From Clostridium_B lapidicellarium (GTDB taxonomy: Bacteria; Bacillota; Clostridia; Clostridiales; Clostridiaceae), in the NCBI RefSeq assembly GCF_041224415.1, contig NZ_JBGFFE010000004.1, positions 1-64,000 of the forward strand: a DNA stretch of 64,000 nt, read 5' to 3'. A program made the position numbers and the translations under genes. Below the pieces are notes generated by a model. That model was not told the DNA's origin, did no database searches, and saw only the letters and a list, made by a program, of their open reading frames with translations. This document shows positions 1 through 7,705 of this stretch, in pieces; position 1 is the first letter of the stretch; every line of letters begins with the position of its first letter.

Positions 1-288
1 AGGCTCAAATTCAGATTTTCTATCTCTTGGTACATTTACTTTAACCGGTCCAAAACTAGTTCTAATATTTTTGGGACTATACCCATTTCTATAATCTTTA
101 TTTTCATCAGATAATCTTATATACTTTTCTCTTCCCAGGTGTTCTTCCATTTCTGCTTCTAAAAACTGCTGTATTATGCCTCCAAATAATCTTTGCATAA
201 GTCCATTTTTACCCACTAAGTCTTCCATACTGTTACATTTCTTTAATTCTTTTTTTAAATCAATATCTGGTATTTCTAATACATTCAT
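1..288 (-). CDS. IS256-family transposase, N-terminal 96 residues (cut by window edge)
   Basis: Reading leftwards from the ATG at 288-286, an open frame of 96 codons runs off the window. The ribosome site AAAGGAG lies seven bases upstream. The protein has the N-terminal signature of IS256/Mutator transposases: the stretch FLEAEMEEHLG, then YRNGY, then VPRDRKSEFEP. These enzymes move an insertion sequence by a DDE mechanism; the catalytic residues lie beyond the edge. The element end should lie between this gene and the recombinase remnant at 511, but I could not identify its terminal repeat. Family call is firm; whether the element is complete is unknown. Confidence 0.88.
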   Translation of the reverse strand, partial: MNVLEIPDIDLKKELKKCNSMEDLVGKNGLMQRLFGGIIQQFLEAEMEEHLGREKYIRLSDENKDYRNGYSPKNIRTSFGPVKVNVPRDRKSEFEP

Positions 289-317
289 GATGAGTCTCCT
301 TTCAAAAATTATTTATA

Positions 318-410
318 CTTATTATTTCCACTATTACCAGTTTCCCATACATAAAAATGGCGTNCTTATTATTTCCACTATTACCAGTTTCCCATACATA
401 AAAATGGCGT
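318..410. repeat. 46-base direct duplication around an N (assembly seam)
   Basis: Bases 318-363 and 365-410 are the same 46 bases, separated only by the single N at 364. An exact tandem copy meeting at an ambiguous base is what results when two overlapping contig ends are joined without merging. It lies between a transposase and a recombinase remnant, where assemblers often break. Most likely the true sequence has one copy. Confidence 0.85.
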
Positions 411-444
411 ACCTGGATTTGATTTATACAAATCCAGGTACGCC
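406..444 (-). terminator. Perfect 16-bp hairpin followed by a T-rich stretch
   Basis: The arms GGCGTACCTGGATTTG and its exact complement enclose a seven-base loop. Read on the minus strand, the stem is followed by ATTTTTAT, so it could end transcription coming from the recombinase remnant at 511. It might instead be a structural end of the element. The seam at 364 lies just downstream. Confidence 0.6.
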
Positions 445-510
445 CTCTCATAACAAAGGCCTCCACTCCACGCCAAAAATCTCGTAGAGTGTCTTTTATC
501 ATTTTCATGA

Positions 511-645
511 TTATTCATCCACATCCACCGTTACGCCGGACTTGAATTCCACTGTGAATTTGTCCTCGTAGACTGTGATCTTTTTAATCAGTCGCCGGAC
601 AAGCGGCCCGTCATATTCGGTCAGGGCGGTGGACTGTTTCCGCCG
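511..645 (-). pseudogene. C-terminal remnant of a large serine recombinase
   Basis: The last 45 or so residues of this frame, ending VTVYEDKFTVEFKSGVTVDV, match the far C-terminus of large serine recombinases of Tn4451/TndX-like and ICE elements (the DUF4368 tail), which carry out site-specific integration and excision. Only the tail is present. To the right (upstream on this strand) the frame enters unrelated sequence with GGAAACAAATC-like repeats, and the resolvase catalytic domain is absent. A remnant of this kind marks the edge of a decayed or rearranged element. Confidence 0.75.
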
Positions 646-654
646 GAACGCATT

Positions 655-741
655 CATTGACTTGTTTCCATAAACGATAGGAACTATAATCATGCTATTG
701 ATTTGTTTCCGAAAACAGACAAACTCAATAGATTTGTTTCC
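655..741. repeat. Three copies of a TTGTTTCC motif next to the recombinase remnant
   Basis: The motif TTGA(C/T)TTGTTTCC or a close variant occurs at about 656-669, 698-710 and 729-741. The spacing is irregular (about 30 to 40 bases). It lies exactly where the recombinase frame loses similarity to its family, so it may belong to a recombination junction. I cannot assign a function. Confidence 0.4.
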
Positions 742-824
742 TCGCACTGATTAATGGTGTCAATCTATCAAAACGAACGACTCGTTCCACATGGAAACTG
801 TAGTTTCACTGCAGAGGGAACATA

Positions 825-3194
825 TTATTCAACAGACTTCAGAGACTCAATCATATTAATTTTCTTGATCTTGAAATACGTAACTATCTGCATAATGCCA
901 GAAACAAGCATAATAATGAGAGATGACCATATAAAACTGGCAGCGTGTATATTTTTGAAATATACATCTGTGTCGCTTTCTATTGCACCTATTACAAATC
1001 GATGAAATGGAATTCCAACCAGTAAACCAACACCTATACTAATTAGCGTAAGCAAAAATGTCTCACGGTAAATATATTGATTCGTCTCTCTATCATTAAA
1101 TCCAAGAACTTTCAATGTAGCGATTTCACGTTTTCTTTCACTCATATTGATTGACGTTAAATTATAGAGTACAATTATCACCAGCATTGATGCAACAACA
1201 ACCAACAGGACAACAATATTATTCAGGCTTTTATTCCCACTCCCGGCCTGCTGCAGGACGTCATCTCTGAAAGTCACATTTATAACGGAACCGTCCTTCA
1301 GCAGATTTTTGGCCAGCATATCTTTATTCTGTCCGCAGTTGGCTGCAATCACATTATAGGAAACATCTTTTCCGAATGTTTTGCCGTATAAATTTTTGCT
1401 CACATAAATATAATTCTGCATATAATTTTCGGCAACGTCGGATACTTTCAGCGAATACAGGTTGTTGTCCGCATCCCTTACTTTAATTGTACCACCCCTG
1501 CCTATCTTTAAAACTTCAGCAAGCTTCTGGGTAATTACAACACCACCATCATTCATCTTAATACTATTTTCTGTCAATTGGCTTGTCAGATTATAATATT
1601 TCCCAAACAGATTTTCATTTTCCGGTACCACCAAATAGGTATCCAGTGACTGGCTGTCCGATCCGGCTTTAAGGGTTTCCTGTCTGAGCAAAAGAGGGTT
1701 TCCAACCTTTTCTCTCGCCAGCAGTCCTTTTAGATCCCCGCCAATATCTGCAGTATCATTTTTCAGCATAATCAAGGTATTGTATTTAAAAATCTCACCG
1801 TACTGCTTTTCTGCTATACCGTTTATGCTGTCCTTTATTCCAAATCCAGTTACCAACAGAGCTGTACAACCGGCTACCCCGACAATGATCATAAGAACCC
1901 TCGGCTTATATCGAAATATATTACGCATCGTAGTTTTGCTGTTAAAGGAAAGATGTTTCCATATGAATCCTATTTTTTCAAGCAGGATTCTCTGTCCGTT
2001 CTTCGGCGGAACGGGACGCATTAAAACGGCAGGCTGCTGTTTTAACGCCCTGCTGCAGAAGAAGACCGTTACACCTGTCATAAGAGCTGCAACAACTACT
2101 AATGATATCAATAAACTTGTAATGTCATACTGAATGGTAAGCGGCGGCAGAATAAACTTACCAAAAGTGGAATATATGATATTTGGAATAATGTTTCCAA
2201 ATATAAAAAATCCCGTTATAGTGCCAAGGACAGTGGAAGACAGCACATAAAACAGATATGTTAAAATAATATGTGCATTTTTAAATCCAAGTGAAGCCAG
2301 TGTCCCAACTTCTTTTCGCTCTTCCATGATCATCCTGGCCATCGTATTAGATGTCATAAGCATGACAATCAATATGACGAACAAGGGGAAAACAGCTGCC
2401 ACTGAGGTAATGGTATCTTCAGCACCTTTTAGGTTCTTGTACCCTGTTACAGCATCATTTCTGTTATAAATGTACCATTTTGCATTTTCCATTTTAGGTT
2501 TTAATTTTATCAGCTCATCATTAACCCGTTTCGATATAACATCATATTTTTGCGAATATGACCTTACATTTCCAGTACCGGACGCAGTAATGTAAATTTC
2601 AGTATAGACATCCATATTGAAATTACCTTTATTGACAAATATAAATGATGTAAGTTTTCCACTTCCGATTGTAGTATTGCCATAATCAGTATCCACATAT
2701 AACGGTGATTTTACAGTACCCACAACGGTAAATGCTGTATTCTTTAATTTTTTACCTGTGTCACTGTCAATTGTGATTTTATCACCGACTTTATATTTCC
2801 TGCTATCTGCAATACATTCCCTGTCCGTTTTTGGCATTCGTCCCCTAACCAGTTTTACAGTGTTCACCGAATTTTCGATTTCATGCACTCTTATTGCCTT
2901 ATTTTCCTCAAGAACATCCAGAGAATGACTTGGTACAACATCTTGTATACCTTTTAACGATTCAATCGCCTTTACATCCTTATCCGTCAATCCTATCGTG
3001 CTGACTACTTTAAAATCCATCAGCTTATGGGCTTTGTAATACTTATCAACAGAATTAATAATATCCGACGAGGCTTCATTCAATCCTATAAAGAATCCAA
3101 AACCAACCATGACGATTATAAACAGCGATATATATCTTCCAAAAGACTTTTTTATCTTAATAAGAATATTTTTAAACAGCAATTTTATCACCAC
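825..3194 (-). CDS. FtsX/MacB-type ABC transporter permease, 789 aa
   Basis: Large ABC permease of the type that exports peptides or lipophilic drugs or acts in envelope stress. One membrane segment lies near residues 20-40, followed by an extracytoplasmic domain. The first FtsX domain (about 265-390) contains the cytoplasmic motif EERKEVGTLASLGF; a second N-terminal-like segment lies near 425-455. The second FtsX domain (about 665-789) contains SERKREIATLKVLGF. Two FtsX domains in about 790 residues is usual for this class. The start is GTG at 3194 or 3191, overlapping the TGA of the ATPase gene, so the two are translationally coupled. The frame is intact although its ATPase partner is interrupted. 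The substrate is unknown. Confidence 0.88.
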   Translation of the reverse strand: MVIKLLFKNILIKIKKSFGRYISLFIIVMVGFGFFIGLNEASSDIINSVDKYYKAHKLMDFKVVSTIGLTDKDVKAIESLKGIQDVVPSHSLDVLEENKAIRVHEIENSVNTVKLVRGRMPKTDRECIADSRKYKVGDKITIDSDTGKKLKNTAFTVVGTVKSPLYVDTDYGNTTIGSGKLTSFIFVNKGNFNMDVYTEIYITASGTGNVRSYSQKYDVISKRVNDELIKLKPKMENAKWYIYNRNDAVTGYKNLKGAEDTITSVAAVFPLFVILIVMLMTSNTMARMIMEERKEVGTLASLGFKNAHIILTYLFYVLSSTVLGTITGFFIFGNIIPNIIYSTFGKFILPPLTIQYDITSLLISLVVVAALMTGVTVFFCSRALKQQPAVLMRPVPPKNGQRILLEKIGFIWKHLSFNSKTTMRNIFRYKPRVLMIIVGVAGCTALLVTGFGIKDSINGIAEKQYGEIFKYNTLIMLKNDTADIGGDLKGLLAREKVGNPLLLRQETLKAGSDSQSLDTYLVVPENENLFGKYYNLTSQLTENSIKMNDGGVVITQKLAEVLKIGRGGTIKVRDADNNLYSLKVSDVAENYMQNYIYVSKNLYGKTFGKDVSYNVIAANCGQNKDMLAKNLLKDGSVINVTFRDDVLQQAGSGNKSLNNIVVLLVVVASMLVIIVLYNLTSINMSERKREIATLKVLGFNDRETNQYIYRETFLLTLISIGVGLLVGIPFHRFVIGAIESDTDVYFKNIHAASFIWSSLIIMLVSGIMQIVTYFKIKKINMIESLKSVE

Positions 3195-3889
3195 ACAATT
3201 TCTTTGGCTTTTTTAGGATTCTTGTTTGTGGAAACATCTTCCACAGTTCCATTTTTGATTCTGATTATCTTATCTGCAATTCCTGCTATGGCGGCATTGT
3301 GTGTTATTATGACAGTTGTGGTGCCCATTTGTCCGCATGTATTTTGTAAAAGTTCAATAACCCGCTGACCTGTCACACTGTCAAGTGCTCCGGTGGGTTC
3401 ATCACACAAGAGCAATTTTGGATTTTTTGCTATGGCCCTAGCTATGGCAACACGCTGCTGCTCGCCCCCAGACAACTGTGCAGGAAAATTGTCGACTCTT
3501 TCGGATAAACCTACCCGTTTCAATACAGTTTTGGGTTCAACATGATCCGGACATATCTGACAGGCGAGCTCCACATTTTCAAGCACAGTTAGGTTTTCCA
3601 TAAGATTATAAAACTGAAATACAAACCCAATATCGCTGCGTCTGTAGTTCACAAGTTCTTTTTTGGTATAGTTATGAACTTCATTGCCGTCAACTACTAT
3701 TCTGCCACCACTGGGGCTGTCCATTCCACCCAGCATATTCAATACAGTTGTTTTTCCTGCACCGGACGGGCCAAGTATTACAACCAGCTGGCCTTTTTAA
3801 ATTGAAAAAGAACAATCTTTTACTGCAGCAATTGTAACATCTCCAGCAGTGTATTCTTTTTTAACATTTTCAAAGTCTATAAATGACAT
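3188..3889 (-). pseudogene. ABC transporter ATPase with a premature stop at codon 31
   Basis: From the ATG at 3889, with a GGAGG site upstream, the frame reads as an ABC ATPase of the LolD/MacB type. It is interrupted by TAA at 3799-3797, where a Glu or Lys codon (GAA or AAA) would be expected in the segment leading to Walker A. After the stop the same frame continues with Walker A (GPSGAGKTT), the Q-loop (FVFQFYNLM), signature LSGGEQQRVAIARA, Walker B (LLLCDEPTGALD) and the H-loop (IITHN). The next ATG, at 3742, lies beyond Walker A, so re-initiation there could not make an active ATPase. It pairs with the FtsX permease downstream. A sequencing error is possible. Confidence 0.85.
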
Positions 3890-4065
3890 TCAATATCCTC
3901 CCAACTTTTGTTAAACAATATGTTGATTATTTTTCTTTAATATAGTATACTAACATCATGATATAAATACAACAATCATATTATTAAAAAATGACAGTTA
4001 GAAAACAAATTCTCATAAATCGTTTAATAAGTCACAAAATTTTTTTATCCGAACGCTACCATTGC

Positions 4066-4120
4066 TAATACTCCCTGCTTCTCGAAGTGGGAGATAAGCA
4101 CTGCTGCGCAGGACCTAAGA
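4066..4120. mobile_element. Possible IS200/IS605-type end with imperfect hairpin
   Basis: The stretch CTCCCTGCTTCTCGAAGTGG, continuing GAG, can fold with CTCCC pairing to GGGAG and CTTC to GAAG. It is followed by ATAAGCACTGCTGCGCAGG. This resembles the subterminal hairpin and right end of IS200/IS605 elements found in clostridia. No tnpA or tnpB is beside it, so it would be a remnant or a non-autonomous copy. The assignment rests on recollection of the family's appearance. Confidence 0.35.
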
Positions 4121-4145
4121 ATCACTTTATATGGGAGAAATTATC

Positions 4146-4718
4146 ATGAAAAAAGAGAAAACTGACAGACGGGTTAAATACACAAAAATGGTCATAAGAC
4201 AGAGCTTTATCAAATTATTAAAGCAAAAAAATATATCCAAAATTTCCATAAAAGAAATCTGTGAAGATGCCGACATCAATCGTGCCACATTTTATGCCCA
4301 TTATAAAAACCAATATGATTTGCTAAAGCAAATAGAAAATGAAACTATCGACGAAATTAATCAATATATAAGCAGTTATGATTTTAAAAACAAAAATAAT
4401 GTTTCCACTGTGGGAATTGAAAAGATTCTAGAATATGTAAAGGAAAATTCAGAACTCTTTGATCTTCTGCTTAATTCAAACGGTGACACGAGTTTTCAAC
4501 AGGAAATCATAAAAATTATAGGAAGGCAGCATTTCATACCAATAAAAGAAAATAATCTTCTCAAAAAAGAAGATTCAGAATATATATTTCATTTTTTAGC
4601 AAGCGGCAGTATCTGCACTATCCAAAAATGGCTGAAAGAGGGTATGAAGAAGCCTATCAGTGAAATAGCCAGATTGATACTTGAAATATCAAACAATGGT
4701 GTAAAATTTTATGAGTGA
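4146..4718 (+). CDS. TetR/AcrR-family transcriptional regulator
   Basis: A DNA-binding regulator of 190 residues. The N-terminal helix-turn-helix includes ISIKEICEDADINRATFYAH, typical of the TetR subgroup that carries a TetR_C_9-like effector domain. I prefer ATG 4146 because GGGAG (4133-4137) sits correctly ahead of it; the in-frame ATG at 4131 has no ribosome site. It points away from the ABC exporter across a 250-base gap and is the likely regulator of that exporter. The ligand is unknown. Confidence 0.85.
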   Translation: MKKEKTDRRVKYTKMVIRQSFIKLLKQKNISKISIKEICEDADINRATFYAHYKNQYDLLKQIENETIDEINQYISSYDFKNKNNVSTVGIEKILEYVKENSELFDLLLNSNGDTSFQQEIIKIIGRQHFIPIKENNLLKKEDSEYIFHFLASGSICTIQKWLKEGMKKPISEIARLILEISNNGVKFYE

Positions 4719-4762
4719 ATTTAAGACAAGTATTTTCCCCTTTTGATGGACTTGCATTGTCA

Positions 4763-5212
4763 TTACGTCAGAGCAGTTTCATTCATATTGTTCAGCATTT
4801 TATAAAGCAGCTTATACAGTTCCTGTGCCTCTTCTAGTTTAAGTTTCACACATTTCCCAACCTGCATGGGAATTTCAACTGCCTGCTCCCTAAGTTTGTC
4901 TCCCCTATCGGTCAGTGTAACAATAAGATTTCTTTCATCATATTTCGAACGGGTGCGTTTAATGTATCCCTTGGACTCAAGTTTCTTCAAGACCGGCGTC
5001 AGAGTACCGGAGTCAAGGTAAAGATATTTTCCAAGTTCCTTAACATTTAACTTTTCTTTTTCCCATATTACCATCATGGCAATATACTGTGTGTATGTCA
5101 GGTCTATTCTATTAAGAAATGGTTTATATTTTTTAGCTATCTCCCTTGCACATGCGTAAATTGGAAAACATAATTGATTTTCCAGTTTTAAAACATCATA
5201 TATATTCTTCAC
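4763..5212 (-). CDS. ohrR: MarR-family peroxide regulator, OhrR type
   Basis: A 149-residue winged-helix repressor. The opening LKLENQLCFPIYACAREI and the stretch YLDSGTLTPVLKKLESKGYI match OhrR, in which the conserved N-terminal Cys (here Cys15) is oxidised by organic hydroperoxides and releases DNA. The regulated genes are likely its neighbours: the flavodoxin upstream and the glutathione peroxidase beyond it, all on the same strand. A palindrome ATTGTACACAAT lies 33 bases before the start and suggests autoregulation. A second Cys at position 21 could take part in the redox switch, but this is inference. Confidence 0.87.
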   Translation of the reverse strand: MKNIYDVLKLENQLCFPIYACAREIAKKYKPFLNRIDLTYTQYIAMMVIWEKEKLNVKELGKYLYLDSGTLTPVLKKLESKGYIKRTRSKYDERNLIVTLTDRGDKLREQAVEIPMQVGKCVKLKLEEAQELYKLLYKMLNNMNETALT

Positions 5213-5244
5213 AACGTATATACTCCTTTTGCAAAGCTTGCAGT

Positions 5245-5256
5245 ATTGTACACAAT
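5245..5256. promoter_or_regulatory. Putative OhrR operator ahead of ohrR
   Basis: ATTGTACACAAT, with arms ATTGT and ACAAT, lies between the flavodoxin stop and the ohrR start. OhrR boxes in Bacillus are AT-rich inverted repeats built on TACAATT/AATTGTA. The match is partial. Confidence 0.45.
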
Positions 5257-5261
5257 TAAAT

Positions 5262-5678
5262 TTACCGTTTTCCCTCTAAAAACGATTTTGCAAACTGACT
5301 TACTCTTTTCAAATCGGCAGCATCCGGCTTTCCCCTATGAATAGGTCCAAATGAACCTCTGCAGTGGTACTCCCTGCTGCTTACGTTTATTCCCCTTTTA
5401 TCTGCAAGTTTTTTTACCTGCGAATAGGTGGACTTAAGGATTGCCGCAGTACTAAAGTTCACAATCTTACCAAAAGTAACATCTATATCTTCAATAAATT
5501 TTTTAACCTGAGCGTCCACACCTGCAGCATATACAGAGCTCCCAAGAAACAGTACGTCCACATCATCCGTCAATTTTTCATTTACTGTTTTTGCCTCCGC
5601 ACCTACTGTTTCTGCTATCTCATCCGCAAGTTTTTTGGTATTGCCTGTCCTCGTATAATACCTTACCGCTATTTTCAT
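5262..5678 (-). CDS. Flavodoxin-family protein
   Basis: A short-chain flavodoxin of about 138 residues, binding FMN for one-electron transfer. The FMN phosphate loop is visible at the start (TRTGNTKKLA), followed by a central LFLGSSVYA strand-loop. I choose the ATG at 5678 (protein starting MKIAVRYYTRTG) because AAGGAGG precedes it; the ATG at 5702 would place the ribosome site inside the gene. It lies between gpx and ohrR on the same strand, so it is probably part of the hydroperoxide response. The electron donor and acceptor are unknown. Confidence 0.83.
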   Translation of the reverse strand: MKIAVRYYTRTGNTKKLADEIAETVGAEAKTVNEKLTDDVDVLFLGSSVYAAGVDAQVKKFIEDIDVTFGKIVNFSTAAILKSTYSQVKKLADKRGINVSSREYHCRGSFGPIHRGKPDAADLKRVSQFAKSFLEGKR

Positions 5679-5792
5679 CACATTTTCCTCCTTATTTGCC
5701 AACTATGGCATCGATAGTTTTCTAGATAATAATTTTATAACTCATTTACTTGCTTTTGTCACATTCTCATAATAAGATTTATCTCCTAATTT

Positions 5793-6266
5793 TTAAAGTA
5801 ACTTCTCTATTTTTACAGCTACCTTTTCAGGTGCTGTTACCGGTGCAAATCTTTCAACTACATTGCCCTTTCGATCTACAAGAAATTTTGTGAAATTCCA
5901 CTTGATCTTATTTCCGAAGGTTCCGCCCTGTTGGGATTTCAGATAAGTGTAAAGCGGGCTTTCATTTTTCCCATTCACATCAATTTTTGAGAATTGAGCA
6001 AAAGTAATTCCATATTTAATATTACAGAAATTTGCAATTTCTTCATTACTTCCCGGTGCCTGATTGGCAAATTGATTGCACGGAAAATCAAGTATCTCAA
6101 ACCCCTGAGATTGATATTTCTCATACAAATCCTGAAGTCCCTTATACTGCGGTGTAAATCCACATTTTGTAGCCGTATTGACAATCAGCAGTACTTTTCC
6201 CTCATATTCCTTCATGGAAACATCAATGCCTTTATTGTTCTTTACGGTGTAGTCGTAAATATCCAT
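5793..6266 (-). CDS. Glutathione peroxidase (Cys type)
   Basis: A 157-residue peroxidase that reduces hydroperoxides, in bacteria usually with thioredoxin rather than glutathione. The active-site loop NTATKCGFTPQY carries Cys where animal enzymes have selenocysteine. The Gln of FPCNQFANQ and the Trp of WNFTKF complete the catalytic set, and length is normal. It is first in a leftward group with flavodoxin and ohrR, behind a promoter containing two 15-base direct repeats. No UGA codon is involved, although this genome uses selenocysteine elsewhere. Confidence 0.93.
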   Translation of the reverse strand: MDIYDYTVKNNKGIDVSMKEYEGKVLLIVNTATKCGFTPQYKGLQDLYEKYQSQGFEILDFPCNQFANQAPGSNEEIANFCNIKYGITFAQFSKIDVNGKNESPLYTYLKSQQGGTFGNKIKWNFTKFLVDRKGNVVERFAPVTAPEKVAVKIEKLL

Positions 6267-6289
6267 ATCTTATCTCACCTCCATATTAT

Positions 6290-6319
6290 ATTGTATGCAA
6301 TTTAATTGTATGCAATATA
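6290..6319. promoter_or_regulatory. Direct-repeat operator upstream of glutathione peroxidase
   Basis: ATTGTATGCAATTTA and ATTGTATGCAATATA abut at 6290-6304 and 6305-6319. Each contains the inverted pair ATTG/CAAT, and the sequence across the junction resembles the AT-rich OhrR box. Its position 24 bases before gpx suggests repressor binding. Confidence 0.5.
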
Positions 6320-6412
6320 ATTACACTTGTCAATAATTTTTATTTTCATTTCAAATCACAAATCAGATACAAATATTTAGCAGTTTATTCATATATAATT
6401 AATAAAATTCAA

Positions 6413-6462
6413 TTGACTGCACGATCTATATATGATAAAATATTTTCGTTCGAACGTACGAA
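6413..6462 (+). promoter_or_regulatory. Promoter plus palindromic operator for the CmpB-HD-YidC group
   Basis: TTGACT (6413-6418) and TAAAAT (6436-6441) are 17 bases apart and form a good vegetative promoter. Directly after the -10 lies TTCGTTCGAACGTACGAA (6445-6462), whose outer arms TTCGT/ACGAA and inner CGTTCGAACG are inverted repeats. A repressor bound there would block start-up. The protein that binds is unknown. Confidence 0.55.
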
Positions 6463-6490
6463 TTATTAATGTACTTTGGGGTGAAATATT

Positions 6491-7204
6491 ATGAATAGTT
6501 ACATTACCTTATTTTTATTTTTTACCTTTTATTCTTTTCTGGGATGGACAATTGAAACCATTTTTGCAAGTATGAATAGAAAAAGCTTTGTCAACAGAGG
6601 ATTTTTAAGCGGCCCTTTTTGCCCGATATATGGCACCGGAGCTGTTCTGGTGCTGCAGATATCATCACTAACAGGCACTTATTCTGAAAATCATCCCATC
6701 CTCATAGGTATTTCACTGTCTGTTGTCATGGTTACATTGCTGGAATATGCAACTGGTTTTATTCTGGAAAAACTTTTCAACTGCAAATGGTGGGATTACA
6801 GTGACAACTATGCAAATATCAGAGGGTATATATGTCCTCAATACTCGCTGTTATGGGGAATACTTGCATTTTTGGTAGTTCAAATAATTCAGCCGCTGGC
6901 ATCCTCGGCATTCTTATATGTGCCCTATAAAGCTAAAAGCTATATTGTACTGTTTTTAATGATCTATTTTATGCTTGACACAGTAAAGTCTACAATTGAT
7001 GCATTAAAGCTCAGAAATATAATTGTCAACCGCTTAAATTTTTCAGAAGGTACTTACTACAATAAAATAATGAAATATGAAAGATTTTTAAAGGCATGTC
7101 CCAGAATGATGATCTTAATTTTAGAAATGGCAAACCAAAATATCAGAGGTGCAGTAAATGATAAGATCTATAAAATCAAAATTGCATTTAAAAACATACT
7201 CTAA
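6491..7204 (+). CDS. Putative ABC-transporter type IV (CmpB-like) membrane protein
   Basis: A 237-residue polytopic protein matching the clostridial family PF06541, annotated as CmpB-like ABC-transporter protein although no transport role is proven. The N-terminal segment FLGWTIETIFASMNRKSFVN, the glycine-rich SGPFCPIYGTGA and the KWWDYSDN loop are the family's conserved parts. About five membrane segments are visible. GGGGTGAA precedes the ATG. Its 3' end overlaps the HD gene by 47 bases. Confidence 0.82.
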   Translation: MNSYITLFLFFTFYSFLGWTIETIFASMNRKSFVNRGFLSGPFCPIYGTGAVLVLQISSLTGTYSENHPILIGISLSVVMVTLLEYATGFILEKLFNCKWWDYSDNYANIRGYICPQYSLLWGILAFLVVQIIQPLASSAFLYVPYKAKSYIVLFLMIYFMLDTVKSTIDALKLRNIIVNRLNFSEGTYYNKIMKYERFLKACPRMMILILEMANQNIRGAVNDKIYKIKIAFKNIL

Positions 7205-7682
7205 AGTTGATCTGGATATTGAATATAGAAAATGCATTAATGATCTAATCGCCAGCCCCGTTGTCCTATCCATGCAAAATTTTGTACAGCACGGCAGCCT
7301 GTCGTGCCTTGAACACTGCATCAATGTTTCCTACAAAAGCTATGTCATATGCAGATATTTAAACTTGAATTATCGCTCTGCAGCCAGAGGAGGCCTGCTC
7401 CATGATATGTTCTTGTACGACTGGCATACATCAAAACCTGAAAATGGATTACATGCCTTCGTCCACCCTATCCTGGCACTGAAAAACGCAAACATGTACT
7501 TTGTTTTAAATGATGTAGAAAAGGATATAATAGCAAAGCATATGTGGCCACTGACACTGAAACCGCCAAAGTACGGGGAATCATTGATAGTATCTTCTGT
7601 AGACAAATACTGTGCTTTTACAGAAACACTTAATAAAGGAAATAAAGACTGTATCAAGGAGATAGAAAAAATATATACCTAA
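7158..7682 (+). CDS. HD-domain hydrolase-like protein
   Basis: A protein of up to 174 residues with an HD-type metal-binding arrangement: CLEHCINV supplies the first His, GGLLHDMFLYDW the His-Asp pair and HAFVHP a further His. HD domains hydrolyse phosphate esters, often of nucleotides. The start at 7158 lies inside the preceding CmpB-like gene; a later start is possible but the overlap is common in clostridia. It sits between CmpB-like and YidC-like genes. The substrate is unknown. Confidence 0.75.
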   Translation: MIRSIKSKLHLKTYSKVDLDIEYRKCINDLIASPVVLSMQNFVQHGSLSCLEHCINVSYKSYVICRYLNLNYRSAARGGLLHDMFLYDWHTSKPENGLHAFVHPILALKNANMYFVLNDVEKDIIAKHMWPLTLKPPKYGESLIVSSVDKYCAFTETLNKGNKDCIKEIEKIYT

Positions 7683-7705
7683 ATATTAATAAGAAAGGAT
7701 AAAAC

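Noticed and set aside
176..487. Plus-strand open frame of 103 codons across the N
   Set aside because: It crosses the duplicated seam and lies opposite the transposase start; its composition is not protein-like.
302..508. Minus-strand frame beginning MKMIKDTLRDFWRGVEAF just after the recombinase stop
   Set aside because: It runs through the hairpin at 406-444 and the assembly seam, so the reading is unreliable and no family was recognised.
754..1005. Plus-strand open frame of 83 codons
   Set aside because: It is antisense to the end of the ABC permease and has no ribosome site or recognisable domain.
5793..6266. Possible selenocysteine in the glutathione peroxidase
   Set aside because: The active-site codon is a normal Cys codon (CKCGFT context); there is no in-frame TGA.
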